In this document: piece after piece, positions 31,881 through 40,942 of the stretch
How positions within the stretch are numbered: position 1 is the stretch's first letter
Layout: each line of letters begins with the position of its first letter
From: Isochrysis galbana
Lineage: Eukaryota > Haptophyta > Isochrysidales > Isochrysidaceae
DNA length: 64,000 bases
Direction of reading: 5' to 3'
Assembly (NCBI GenBank): GCA_018136815.1
Contig: CM030935.1
Span: 1-64,000 of the forward strand
Translations under genes and position numbers: made by a program
The notes under the pieces: generated by a model
The model's database searches: none
The model's input: the letters and a program-made list of their open reading frames with translations, nothing else
What the model was told of the DNA's origin: nothing

Positions 31881-33100
31881 ATGGCCGGGACGCTGGCACT
31901 CGTTCCGGGAAGCGTGGCCGTCACTCCGGGCGACTCTACGTTTGCGTCCGTGCGCGTCCCGGGCGCCGAGGTGGTGGGCGAGGCAGCCACCGTTAAAGAC
32001 GGCATCTTGCAGCCGCCTGCTGAGTTGCGCGGTGCGTGCAACACCCCATCCCGCGGCCCCACTCTCTCATGCGCGTCTTTTCGACCGCACGTACATCACT
32101 ATTGACATCCCTCACGTCGCGGCGGCGGCGTCCACCGCATGCGACGTGGGCCTCACTCGGACGACCCTCGCACCGCAGAGATCATAAACAAGACGGCACA
32201 GTTTGTAGCACGAAACGGCCCCGAGTTTGAGGCTCGCATCCTCAAAAACGAGCAGAACAACACCAAGTTCGCCTTCTTAAATGCCAAGGACCCGTTCAAC
32301 CCCTACTACCGGGCAAAAGTGCGCGAGCTGGGCGGCGAGCCGGCCGAGACACCAGCCACGGAGGCCACTGGCGCGGTTGAGGTGGCCAAGGCAGCGACGG
32401 CGACGACGACGACAGCCCCCCGAGTGCCACCGCTTGAGCCACCCAAACAGCTCTACACCGTTCCGCGGCCTGTCGGAGTCTTACCCCTCGACATTGACGT
32501 GATTCAGCTCAGTGCACAGTGTGTGGCCGCCCCTTGCCCTTGCTCAATGGAGCAACGCATCTCTCCGTTTGCAGTCGCCATTGCCATCCTGGCTTATTTT
32601 GCCGATGGTCAGATTGGTAGACGTGCCCACATCTTGCCATCTCACGCCGCCTGTCTGGCTGACATCTTCCTTCCACGGCTGTCACTCTTGCAGATTTGTT
32701 GCCCGCAATGGCCGTTCATTCCTTACTGGGCTTGCCAACCGCGAGGCGAAAAATCCTCAGGTGATGCACTGCCCCCACCACCATCAGGCTTGCCGGAGCG
32801 CCAGCACTGGCACGGGGCGCCGAGGCTGGGCGTTGGGTGCAAGCACTCGTGATCGCTTCTGGCGGGGTAGCCGAACATGCCGCTGGCGTAGGCTCGGGCA
32901 CATGCAAGGCCCCCAGATGGCTTGTGTGCCTCCTGAGGGCACGTATACGAGCAGCACCCTCCGCCACTAAGTATCTTTGATCGCGGATCTTCTCACAACC
33001 TCTACCCGCATCATCTCGCCCAGCCGTTCCCCCTCCCCCTTCCCCTTTCCGTGGTGCAAACTACAGTTCGACTTTCTGAAGCCGACACACTACCTCTTCC
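31881..33100 (+). CDS. SF3A1 (splicing factor 3A subunit 1), 5' part, cut by the gap
   Basis: Exons are 31881-32031, 32179-32518, 32694-32760 and 33067-33100+, with donors GTGCGT, GTGTGT and GTGATG and acceptors CCGCAG, TTGCAG and CTACAG. About 197 residues are present. The first SURP (SWAP) module is clear: PPAELREIINKTAQFVARNG, then FAFLNAKDPFNPYYRAKV. The second starts with DVIQLSAQFVARNG and NPQFDFLKPTHYLF and is cut by the gap at 33101. SF3A1 belongs to the U2 snRNP and helps recognise the branch point; the SURP modules bind SF1 and SF3A3. The missing C-terminal two thirds, including the ubiquitin-like domain, does not reappear to the right, where the next bases are telomere repeats. Joined this way every exon border restores the family alignment, so the model is robust. 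Confidence 0.93.
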
Positions 33101-33200
33101 NNNNNNNNNNNNNNNNNNNNNNNNNNNNNNNNNNNNNNNNNNNNNNNNNNNNNNNNNNNNNNNNNNNNNNNNNNNNNNNNNNNNNNNNNNNNNNNNNNNN
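33101..33200. other. Assembly gap (100 N) inside SF3A1
   Basis: A 100-N scaffold join. The left contig ends in an SF3A1 exon and the right contig begins with telomeric repeats. Confidence 0.99.
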
Positions 33201-34113
33201 TAACCCTAACCCTAACCCTAACCCTAACCCTAACCCTAACCCTAACCCTAACCTAACCTAACCCTAACCCTAACCCTAACCCTAACCCTAACCTAACCCT
33301 AACCTAACCTAACCCTAACCCTAACCCTACCCTAACCCTAACCCTAACCCTAACCCTAACCCTAACCCTAACCCTAACCCTAACCCTAACCCTAACCCTA
33401 ACCCTAACCCTAACCCTAACCCTAACCCTAACCCTAACCCTAACCCTAACCCTAACCCTAACCCTAACCCTAACCCTAACCCTAACCCTAACCCTAACCC
33501 TAACCCTAACCCTAACCCTAACCCTAACCCTAACCCTAACCCTAACCCTAACCCTAACCCTAACCCTAACCCTAACCCTAACCCTAACCCTAACCCTAAC
33601 CCTAACCCCAACCCTAACCCTAACCCTAACCCTAACCCTAACCCTAACCCTAACCCTAACCCTAACCCTAACCCTAACCCTAACCCTAACCCTAACCCTA
33701 ACCCTAACCCTAACCCTAACCCTAACCCTAACCCTAACCCTAACCCTAACCCTAACCCTAACCCTAACCCTAACCCTAACCCTAACCCTAACCCTAACCC
33801 TAACCCTAACCCTAACCCTAACCCTAACCCTAACCCTAACCCTAACCCTAACCCTAACCCTAACCCTAACCCTAACCCTAACCCTAACCCTAACCCTAAC
33901 CCTAACCCTAACCCTAACCCTAACCCTAACCCTAACCCTAACCCTAACCCTAACCCTAACCCTAACCCTAACCCTAACCCTAACCCTAACCCTAACCCTA
34001 ACCCTAACCCTAACCCTAACCCTAACCCTAACCCTAACCCTAACCCTAACCCTAACCCTAACCCTAACCCTAACCCTAACCCTAACCCTAACCCTAACCC
34101 TAACCCTAACCCT
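33201..34113 (+). repeat. Telomeric (CCCTAA)n array
   Basis: About 910 bases of CCCTAA repeats (TTAGGG on the other strand), with a few CCTAA variants in the first 130 bases and then near-perfect units. The C-rich strand reads 5' to 3' away from the gap into the contig, as at the left end of a chromosome. TTAGGG differs from the TTTAGGG of most land plants and the TTTTAGGG of Chlamydomonas. Confidence 0.98.
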
Positions 34114-34326
34114 TACTGGTCGTTAAAAAGCCCCTGTTTGACCGCCCTAATATTTGCTTACGTTTTGTTGTGGGGGCCCAAGGGGGAGGTCAGGGTCCCA
34201 ATGGGGCCCGGATATGTGTTAGTTGGGTGTATTGGGAACTTTCTACCAAAAAAAAACCTGAAATTTCCTTAACCGTGAGATGGTCATTTTTTCAGCCCAA
34301 ATAAAAAACCCTGTTTGACAGCCCTA
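34114..34326 (+). repeat. Subtelomeric repeat S, copy at 56403-56735
   Basis: The repeat starts directly after the telomere array. It is bordered by two direct copies of a motif (CCTGTTTGACCGCCCTA at about 34131, CCTGTTTGACAGCCCTA at about 34309). It shares segments such as TTGTTGTGGGGGCCCAA and TTAGTTGGGTGTATTGG with the minus strand of 56565-56735. Confidence 0.7.
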
Positions 34327-34657
34327 CATCTCCTTCCCCAAAGCTCCTCTCTGAGGAGTTGCTTCTCTCCCTCCCATTAGGCCCCCTTGCCTGCGAGACC
34401 AGAACAGGATCCGGGCGTAGGGGGTTGTTTGAGTGTGGAGGGAGGGGCGCTCTGGCTAGCGCAGGTAGAAAGCTAGTGAAGAGCGGGGTTGCATAAAGGG
34501 GGAAGGGTGTTTGCGCTTGCCGCAGCAGGGTGTCTTGTCTAGAGTGAGCGCTAGTCCCGTTCCTTTGCCGCGCCGCAACCCATAAAAAATTGTTATAAAT
34601 TAATATTATGACTCTTTCCAAATCATATTCTTGAACAAAGGTGGGAGGCTTGGACCA

Positions 34658-35251
34658 TCATGCCGGCCACTTGATGTCACTCACAGTGAGCACATGGCTG
34701 TAGTGGGCATGACCAACATTGTGGCAAAAATCACTTACTTGTTGCACGCCTTTCTTTCCACGCACATTTCCACAACGAAGATGAACTTGCTTACACCAAA
34801 CCTTGCGCTTGCTACAAGCTGAAAGAATGTGATCTTCAGTACCAAAAAGAAGATGTCCAATCAGGTGGCCACAAAGACCATCATCCCAAGAGCATGGCTT
34901 ATCTGGGAGAGCACTGCTCCAGACATTGCAAATGTGCTTGACATCATATGAGTGGTCGAGGTGGAGCCCAGCAAGGCGCTCTCCAAGTTCAATTGAGTCA
35001 ACCTCATTTAGATTGATGCAAATATCATGAGGGCATGGGGAACCTTCAAGTGTGCCAGAACAATGGACCATTCCATCAATTGGTTGGAGAGCACGTAGGA
35101 ACATGGGCTTGTACTCAATCTCTGCAAATTTCACAAAGGCTGTCCATTGTTCTTCCCCAAGGCGCTTGCGCATTCCACCATGGAAACCAATGCGTGACTT
35201 GTTTGCGGTCAATAGGGCACTCCATCTCTTCAGAGCACGAGTATGGCACAC
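34658..35251 (-). CDS. Uncharacterised Cys/His-rich protein, possible HNH-like domain
   Basis: The frame is open for 197 residues; the first ATG in it starts about residue 28 (MRKRLGEEQW). I do not recognise the family. It has many Cys and His residues: LHLDHSYDVKHICN, then LCGHLIGHLLFGTEDHILSAC, and near the end CHNVGHAHYSH. The second segment resembles the zinc-binding loop of homing-type HNH endonucleases (Cys, then HL, GT and a following D/H), so a His-Me-finger nuclease is possible but unproven. The DNA is clearly AT-richer than the surrounding host genes, and the gene lies only 0.5 kb from the telomere array, both consistent with an acquired or mobile origin. A 5' exon may exist, because a stop lies just upstream of the open frame. 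Confidence 0.45.
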   Translation of the reverse strand: MCHTRALKRWSALLTANKSRIGFHGGMRKRLGEEQWTAFVKFAEIEYKPMFLRALQPIDGMVHCSGTLEGSPCPHDICINLNEVDSIELGERLAGLHLDHSYDVKHICNVWSSALPDKPCSWDDGLCGHLIGHLLFGTEDHILSACSKRKVWCKQVHLRCGNVRGKKGVQQVSDFCHNVGHAHYSHVLTVSDIKWPA

Positions 35252-35379
35252 TTTGTTTGGCTATAGCTGATTGAAAAGTGGGAGTCTTGTGGAAATGCTT
35301 GCAAAAGCCAAGCTGAGGCCGCTCCAAGGCTTGTTCCATGGTAGTGAGGTTCTTGGCACTAAGTCAACCAACTGTGCAC

Positions 35380-35469
35380 GGGACACGGCGGGACACAGCG
35401 GGACACGATGGGACACAGCAGGACGCGGCAGGACACGGCAGGACGCAGCAGGACGCGGCGGGACGTGGC
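35380..35469 (+). repeat. 10-bp minisatellite
   Basis: Nine tandem 10-base units of the form RGGACRCRGC. It lies just beyond the 3' end of the LRR gene. Confidence 0.9.
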
Positions 35470-35527
35470 CATATGCAACCGGACGCGGCGGGACATGGCG
35501 ACGCTTACATATTAAGGCAATTCTCAT

Positions 35528-38002
35528 TCACAACTCTTTACGTTTGAGATTGTTCAAGGCCCCCATGGATAGGGCCTCAGCAAATGCCTTCTTTCCCTCA
35601 TCGCCAATTTTGTTGTACGAGAGGTCGAGATTTTCGAGATTATTCAAGGCCCCCTTGGATATGGCCTCTGCAAATGCCTTCACCCCCTCATCGCCAATTT
35701 TGTTGTAGAAGAGAATGAGATTTTTGAGATTGTTCAAGGCCCCCTTGGATGTGGCCTCTGCAAATGCCTTCATTCCCTCATAGCCAATTTTGTTTTCAGC
35801 AAGCACGAGATTTTTGAGATTGTTCAAGGCCCCCTTGGATATGGCCTCTGCAAATGCCTTCACCCCCTCATCGCCAATTATGTTGTAGAAGAGATTGAGA
35901 TTTTTGAGATTGTTCAAGGCCCCATTGGAGAATAACTTGGAGATGATGTGCATGTCAACATCATTGATTCCTTTGGATGAAAGATCGAGGCTTGTTGTAG
36001 AATCATCACCCTCGATCCTAAACTTGTCCAACACGAGATTTTTGAGATTGTTCAAGGCCCCCTTGGATAGAGCCTCGGCAAATGCCTTCATCCCCTCATG
36101 GCCAATATTGTTGTCGTAGAGATTTAGATTTTCGAGATTGTTCAAGGCCCCCTTGGATAATGCCTCTGCAAATGCCTTCGTCCCCTCATCGCCGATTTTG
36201 TTGTTGTTGAGATCGAGATTTTTGAGATTGTTCAAGGCCCCCTTGGATAATGCCTGAGCAAACGCCTGCATCCCCTCAACACCAATGATATTCCTCCCGA
36301 GGATAAGCTCCTGCAAGTTGTTCAAGGCCCCAGCTGGGAGTGTGTGAAAGACCTTGGCCGCCGCTTTGTCGCTCATGCGTACGTTCAGCAAGTCCAGCTG
36401 CTCCAAGCGACCACACATGCCCAAGCAGCGGCCGAGCATCTCCGCCTCGTCAACAGTCGGTGGGCGCATGCCATCGAAGTCAAGCAGCTGCACGCCGCCC
36501 AGCTGGGCCTCACTCGTCCGACGGTAAAGTCGCTTCACCGCGGCCTTGTCGGCACCGTCGGTGAATTCCTTCATCTCCACTTGCAGGTCAAAGTCATCCG
36601 GCCCCACAGGCCAACGCCGGCCATGTGCCACCTCTAGTGCTTCACCACCATTGCCTGTCGAGCCGAGCTCGACTACGGCATCCCATTTGGCGTCGTAGCG
36701 GAACACACGCTTGATCTGCTCGGCCGAGCAGCGCTCAAAGAATGTCCAGCCCGAATCTTCATAGCCAAGCAGCCGCTCGCTGCCCCGTTCCTTTGGGTGC
36801 TGTGTGATCATCAGCACGGTGGTGCCCTGGTGAGAGTACCATAGGTCCATTGTCTCCTTCAGCGCGTGCTTAAAAGCTGCCTGCTCGGCTGCCGTCCTGG
36901 CTGCGGCGCGGCTTGCTTCTCGCGCGGCCTCCTCGGTGCGGCCGCTATTGACAGCCGCATCAAAGGTCGCGCGCTGCCTCGCCTGGTCGCCCTGAAGCAG
37001 CGAGGCCCAGTCCCAGAACACGCCCATTTCGGTGAAGCCTCGGAAAGAGTCATTCGGCATGGAGTACTTCTCTCTGTCGCGCTGGAGCGTGTCGATGACC
37101 CTGTCGAGCTGCCGCGCATGCGGGTCGGGGTGCTCTGGCGTATCCCAGCAAAAGGAGATCACGGCGATGGGCAGCACCGCGTCACGGCCGCCGCGCCCGC
37201 CCGTCTCCCAGACGTCCCGGAGCTCACCGGCGCAGACAAACGCCTCGTCAGGCAGCTCTTGCCGGCGCTTCAGCGGCACGCCTCGCTGTCGGAGCAGCCA
37301 GGACATGCGCAGCAGGCGCACGGGGAGCAATCCGTCCACCTTGTACTCGAGTGCCTCAAAGATACTGTCAGCTGTTACATAACGATCGAGCTTTGTAGCA
37401 GCTTCACTGCCAAGCTCACCTGCGTGCGCTTCGCTCATGGCGCCGGCTGTCATCACTCCGCGAGCAGGCGCGCTCTGCTGGTCTGATGAGTGCCCTTGGA
37501 CTTCAGCGTGGCCTTGCGCATGGCCGGCCACCTCTGCGGCTGCGTCTACCTCGCCACCCACAGTCTCTTCGAGGGCGCCCGCCTCACGGCCCTTCTCGCT
37601 CCCATCAGCCCTCAAGTCCTTGCGCGCGCTTGCCCCGTCGAGAGCAGTAGCGCCCAGCGCCTCCCCATCCTCCTCTATCCCAGTCTCCTTGCTCGCATGC
37701 TCGTTTGCCGCTGCCTCCGCCATCGCCGGCGTACTCACGTGCGCACCTGGCACAACCTTGGACGTCGCGCAACCGCCGCCGCGCACCCGCACCCTGACTC
37801 GCAGTACCGGCACGCCGGCCTTGAGGTGAAGAGCGGCGGCTCGCCTATCCGCAGACCGTCGCACTGCGAGCTCGGCGCCACCCAACGCTAGAGCTCGGTC
37901 CAGGGCGGGAGCGGTAGAAACGCCCTCGCCCGCAGCGAGGCGGAGCGCGACGGCGGAACCGTCGGGCATCCTCACGACCACCACCGACGCAACGGTGTCC
38001 AT
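35528..38002 (-). CDS. HET-like domain / leucine-rich repeat protein
   Basis: The product has 824 residues from the ATG at 38002 and is uninterrupted. Residues 1-240 are low-complexity and acidic or Ala-rich. Residues about 240-430 hold a globular domain with VISFCWDTPEHPDP (ISFCWD at 282-287), GVFWDWASLLQGD (FWDW at 329-332), TTVLMITQHP and SGWTFFERCS. The order and spacing resemble fungal HET (heterokaryon incompatibility) domains, which have ALSYCWG, WIDALCIIQ and RGWTLQER. Residues about 555-824 are eight leucine-rich repeats of the ribonuclease-inhibitor type (GALNNLKNLDLNNNKIGDEG), one degenerate, ending in a partial ninth. HET domains are related to TIR folds and act in self/non-self recognition and cell death; LRRs sense ligands. 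A receptor-like or immune role is therefore plausible but is inference. The LRR half is AT-richer and nearly identical between repeats at the DNA level; the N-terminal half is strongly GC-rich. Confidence 0.75.
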   Translation of the reverse strand: MDTVASVVVVRMPDGSAVALRLAAGEGVSTAPALDRALALGGAELAVRRSADRRAAALHLKAGVPVLRVRVRVRGGGCATSKVVPGAHVSTPAMAEAAANEHASKETGIEEDGEALGATALDGASARKDLRADGSEKGREAGALEETVGGEVDAAAEVAGHAQGHAEVQGHSSDQQSAPARGVMTAGAMSEAHAGELGSEAATKLDRYVTADSIFEALEYKVDGLLPVRLLRMSWLLRQRGVPLKRRQELPDEAFVCAGELRDVWETGGRGGRDAVLPIAVISFCWDTPEHPDPHARQLDRVIDTLQRDREKYSMPNDSFRGFTEMGVFWDWASLLQGDQARQRATFDAAVNSGRTEEAAREASRAAARTAAEQAAFKHALKETMDLWYSHQGTTVLMITQHPKERGSERLLGYEDSGWTFFERCSAEQIKRVFRYDAKWDAVVELGSTGNGGEALEVAHGRRWPVGPDDFDLQVEMKEFTDGADKAAVKRLYRRTSEAQLGGVQLLDFDGMRPPTVDEAEMLGRCLGMCGRLEQLDLLNVRMSDKAAAKVFHTLPAGALNNLQELILGRNIIGVEGMQAFAQALSKGALNNLKNLDLNNNKIGDEGTKAFAEALSKGALNNLENLNLYDNNIGHEGMKAFAEALSKGALNNLKNLVLDKFRIEGDDSTTSLDLSSKGINDVDMHIISKLFSNGALNNLKNLNLFYNIIGDEGVKAFAEAISKGALNNLKNLVLAENKIGYEGMKAFAEATSKGALNNLKNLILFYNKIGDEGVKAFAEAISKGALNNLENLDLSYNKIGDEGKKAFAEALSMGALNNLKRKEL
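35540..36335 (-). repeat. Tandem DNA repeat coding for the LRR array
   Basis: Units of mostly 90 bases repeat the segment AGATTGTTCAAGGCCCCCTT (plus strand) with few changes, which indicates recent expansion by unequal exchange. The fourth unit is diverged and longer. Confidence 0.85.
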
Positions 38003-38555
38003 CGCGGGTCCACGGCTCTGCTCCGCCGCCGCCCTCCTCTGCTGAGAGGAAGGGCGCGGGGGGAGGGGGGAAGGGGGAGAAGGGCGCGCTTGGGACCCGC
38101 GCCCCCGTTGCCCCCCCCCCCCCCTCCCCCCCCCTCCCCCCCCTCCCCCCCCCTTCCCTCCGCGGCGGGCGGGGGTGGGGGGGGGAGCAGGGCGGGCGGG
38201 GGGCCGGCGGGGGGGCGGGCGGGGGCGGGCGGGTCCCAATGGAAAGGGGAAGAAGTCCCCCGCCCTTCAAGAGGCTCCCCCACGAGGGAACGGGTGGACC
38301 GCGGGGGGGGGGGGGGGGGGGGGGGGCGCCCCTTCTCTCGCGTCTCGCGCGGCCCCCCCCCCATCGAAGCCCCCAGAGCTTCCCAAGGATGCCCTCTCGG
38401 CGCATGGGGCCGTCGCAAGCCTAGATGTTAAGGTGGTAAGCCCAAGTTTTGGAGCCCCCCGCCCCCCCGGCTCCCAGGCGCGAGAAACCCGTCGCGTGGC
38501 GGGAGGGGGGGGGGGAGGAGCGCACGAGGCAGAGAGCCCCCCCCGCCCCCATCCC
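38003..38555. other. Homopolymer-rich spacer between LRR and AT-hook genes
   Basis: Long alternating runs of C (38105-38160) and G (38170-38330) make reading frames here unreliable. It is the shared upstream region of two divergent genes. Indel errors in the assembly are likely. Confidence 0.6.
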
Positions 38556-38951
38556 ATGCCTCGGAGCACTGCAGGAGAGGCAGGCGACGAGTCTGAGACC
38601 GGCCAATCTGACGAGGACATCTCTGACCCGGAAGTCCTTGCGCCGAGCGCACCACGGCCACGGGGCCGACCGAAGAAGAAGTCGATGCACCCCCCTCCTC
38701 CGCCCGGCAGCGACGATAACGTGCCTGTGCCCGCACGTCGAGCAGGCCGACCGGCAGGCCATGGAGGCAGGAGGCGGGGCCAGGTGTCCCCGGAGGAGAG
38801 GCAGGGGTGGTCGGGGCAGGAGGGCTCGAGTGGTCCGGCGCCGAAGCGGGCTCGACGGTCCTCGGAATTATTCTCCCCGGCGGAGACCGTCTCAGATTTT
38901 TTAAATTTTGCGCACATTGGCCCGTTTGGTAGCCGCCTAGCCGACTTCTAA
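38556..38951 (+). CDS. Small AT-hook protein (putative)
   Basis: The frame is open for 131 residues from the ATG at 38556. It contains an AT-hook core RPRGRPKKK and a second GRP core in RRAGRPAGHGGRR, motifs that bind the minor groove of AT-rich DNA. Acidic and Ser-rich stretches surround them, and a basic KRARR follows. The last 20 residues or so (SDFLNFAHIGPFGSRLADF) lie inside the left arm of a long inverted repeat, and a similar peptide is read from the right arm on the minus strand. The gene may therefore be a mobile-element protein or have captured its 3' end from one. The open frame continues upstream without stop, so the start is uncertain. Confidence 0.45.
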   Translation: MPRSTAGEAGDESETGQSDEDISDPEVLAPSAPRPRGRPKKKSMHPPPPPGSDDNVPVPARRAGRPAGHGGRRRGQVSPEERQGWSGQEGSSGPAPKRARRSSELFSPAETVSDFLNFAHIGPFGSRLADF

Positions 38952-39786
38952 GAGTACTCCTCTCCACCCCGCTTTAAGTGGGAGAAGGGGCACATCTTGT
39001 GGTCAAGTGGAGTTTCTGAGACGGTACGTGGAGCTCCTCAACAAGTCTCATGAAGGGTGCGAGGGCAAAAAAAATGAGCGCCCTCTTGCCTCGGGGGCCC
39101 CCATTTCGCCTGGCCTCTCTTCCATTTGCAGAGCCGGTTTTGTTAATAATTGTATGTTCGGTACATAGCGTTCTAAAAATAGCAAAGGAGAAAAAGGCCA
39201 ATGTTCAAATTGGATCGGCATCACGCATCACCTTCGGCGAGTGCAGGGGAGGGGAGGGCGGGGGGCGAGGGGCGAGTGGGGTGGTTCCGCAGGATTTCTA
39301 GGGGGGAGGGGGGGGGGGGGGGGAGTTAGCGCGGAAGCGCGGAACGTTTCCCGGAGGCAAAGGGAGCCCCCACCCCACCCCCACCACCCCTCGCCCCCCC
39401 CGCCCTCCCCACCCCGGCACTCGCCAAAGGTGATGCGTGATGCCGATCCAATTTGAACATTGGCCTTTTTCTCCTTTGCTATTTTTAGAACGCTATGTAC
39501 CGAACATACAATGACATAGTAGTACAATTATTAACAAAACCGGCTCTGCAAATGGAAGAGAGGCCAGGCGAAATGGGGGCCCCCGAGGCAAGCGGGCGCC
39601 CATTTTTTTTGCCCTCGCGCCCTTCATGAGACTTGTGGAGGAGCTCCACCGTCTCAGAAAGCACACTTGTCCACAAGATGTGCCCTTTCTCCCACTGAAA
39701 GCGTGGTGGAGAGGAGTACTCTCTAAAGTCGACTTGGCGGCTACCAAACAGGTCAATGTGAGGAAAATTTACATGATTTGAGACGG
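38887..39786. repeat. Long inverted repeat (foldback)
   Basis: The arms at 38887-39244 and 39417-39786 are reverse complements of each other over about 360 bases, with scattered differences. They share blocks such as TTTGGTAGCCGCC, TTTCGCCTGGCCTCTCTTCC, GAGCCGGTTTTGTTAA and ACGCATCACCTT. The 170-base spacer is G- then C-rich and is itself partly self-complementary. If transcribed it would form a long hairpin. No flanking target duplication was found. Confidence 0.88.
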
Positions 39787-40942
39787 TAGAAATGGACAAA
39801 AAGTATCATTACTTCCCATGCTGTGGCAGGCAGCACACACATGCACAAGTAGCAGCACCCATTCCTACTGCCGTATGAACATCTCTAACACGCCCTTATA
39901 CCTCCGAAACCGACGACAGACTCGCCATGCAACTCCTCAATTTTACGCTCCACGCAGCGCGGCAGCTTAGATCTGTGGCCAATCTGGGTGTGAGAGAGTG
40001 CCCTGACACAGCCCAGGCGTGTGCACCACCTGAATTTCTTGCCCACTTTGTCCTCGAACCCTGGGCCTGAGTATGGCTGCTCCACCCAACACAGCCACAG
40101 CTGGCCGTCGGCGTCCAGCCTCACTCACTGGAGCCACTGCTCCGTGCACACTGCCACCTGCCACCTGTCCAGCTGCCACTGCCTCTGCCGCGACAGCGGC
40201 TGCCTCTTCATCGTCGGGTGGGTCGCACTACGGGCACAGAAGCGTGAAGCGTAGACGATGTGGGCAGGTGGCCACGCTGCACTTGCACCACGTGCAGAGG
40301 CGGCGCAGGATGCTCGGCGGCCGCAGAACCTGCGCTGGGGAGCCCACCTAACTCCACTGGAATAGTGCCCAGTGGGTCGTCGAAGGCAGGCATCCCATAC
40401 ATCGCCACGGCCTCCCTTGGAGAGGGAGAGCTCCTCGCTGGAGAGCGCGCGCCCCGCCGCCCACCTGCCGATTTCCCACCTCTTTCTAAATCCTACAGAA
40501 CCACCTTAACGTTTTCTTTTCGACTGCGCTCTCTCGTCTCTCTCTCCGCTCCCTCTCTCCCTCTCCCTCTCTCTCTCCCATCCTCCCTCTGCCCCTTCCC
40601 CTCCCGCTCCCCTCCTCTCTTTCCTCCCCTCTGCCTGCACTTGCCACACACAGCACATAGAGCCGCACTCCAACTTTGGCAGCTCCCTTCCCCTCCCTCC
40701 CTCTCCCCGTCCCTCTCTCGCTTCCTCTCCGTACTGCTCTCGCCTCTGCCCCCCCCCTCCTTCCCCCCCCCTTCTCTCTTTCTCCCTCTCCCCTCTCCCT
40801 CCCCCTTCCCTCCCTCTCCTTCTCTCTCCTTCTCTCCTCCCTTCTCTCCCTCCCCTCCCTTTCCTTCCTCCTCCCCTTCCGCCGGGCGTCTGTGGCCCCG
40901 TGAGCGGGCAACAGACGGCGCCAGCGGGCGGGGCGTCTGCCC
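39787..40942. other. Intergenic; C/T-rich leader of SCAPER
   Basis: The part to 40490 has short open frames on both strands without recognised domains. From 40500 to 40890 the plus strand is almost pure pyrimidine (CTCTCTCCCT-type), ending about 50 bases before the SCAPER ATG. Confidence 0.65.

Noticed and set aside
33067-33201. Interpretation of the array as an ancient internal telomere fusion
   Set aside because: A fusion would show head-to-head arrays or sequence continuity; here the array starts exactly at an N gap inside a split gene, so an assembly join is the simpler reading.
33327-33611. Open frame of pure (GL)n residues
   Set aside because: It is the translation of the telomere repeat and not a gene.
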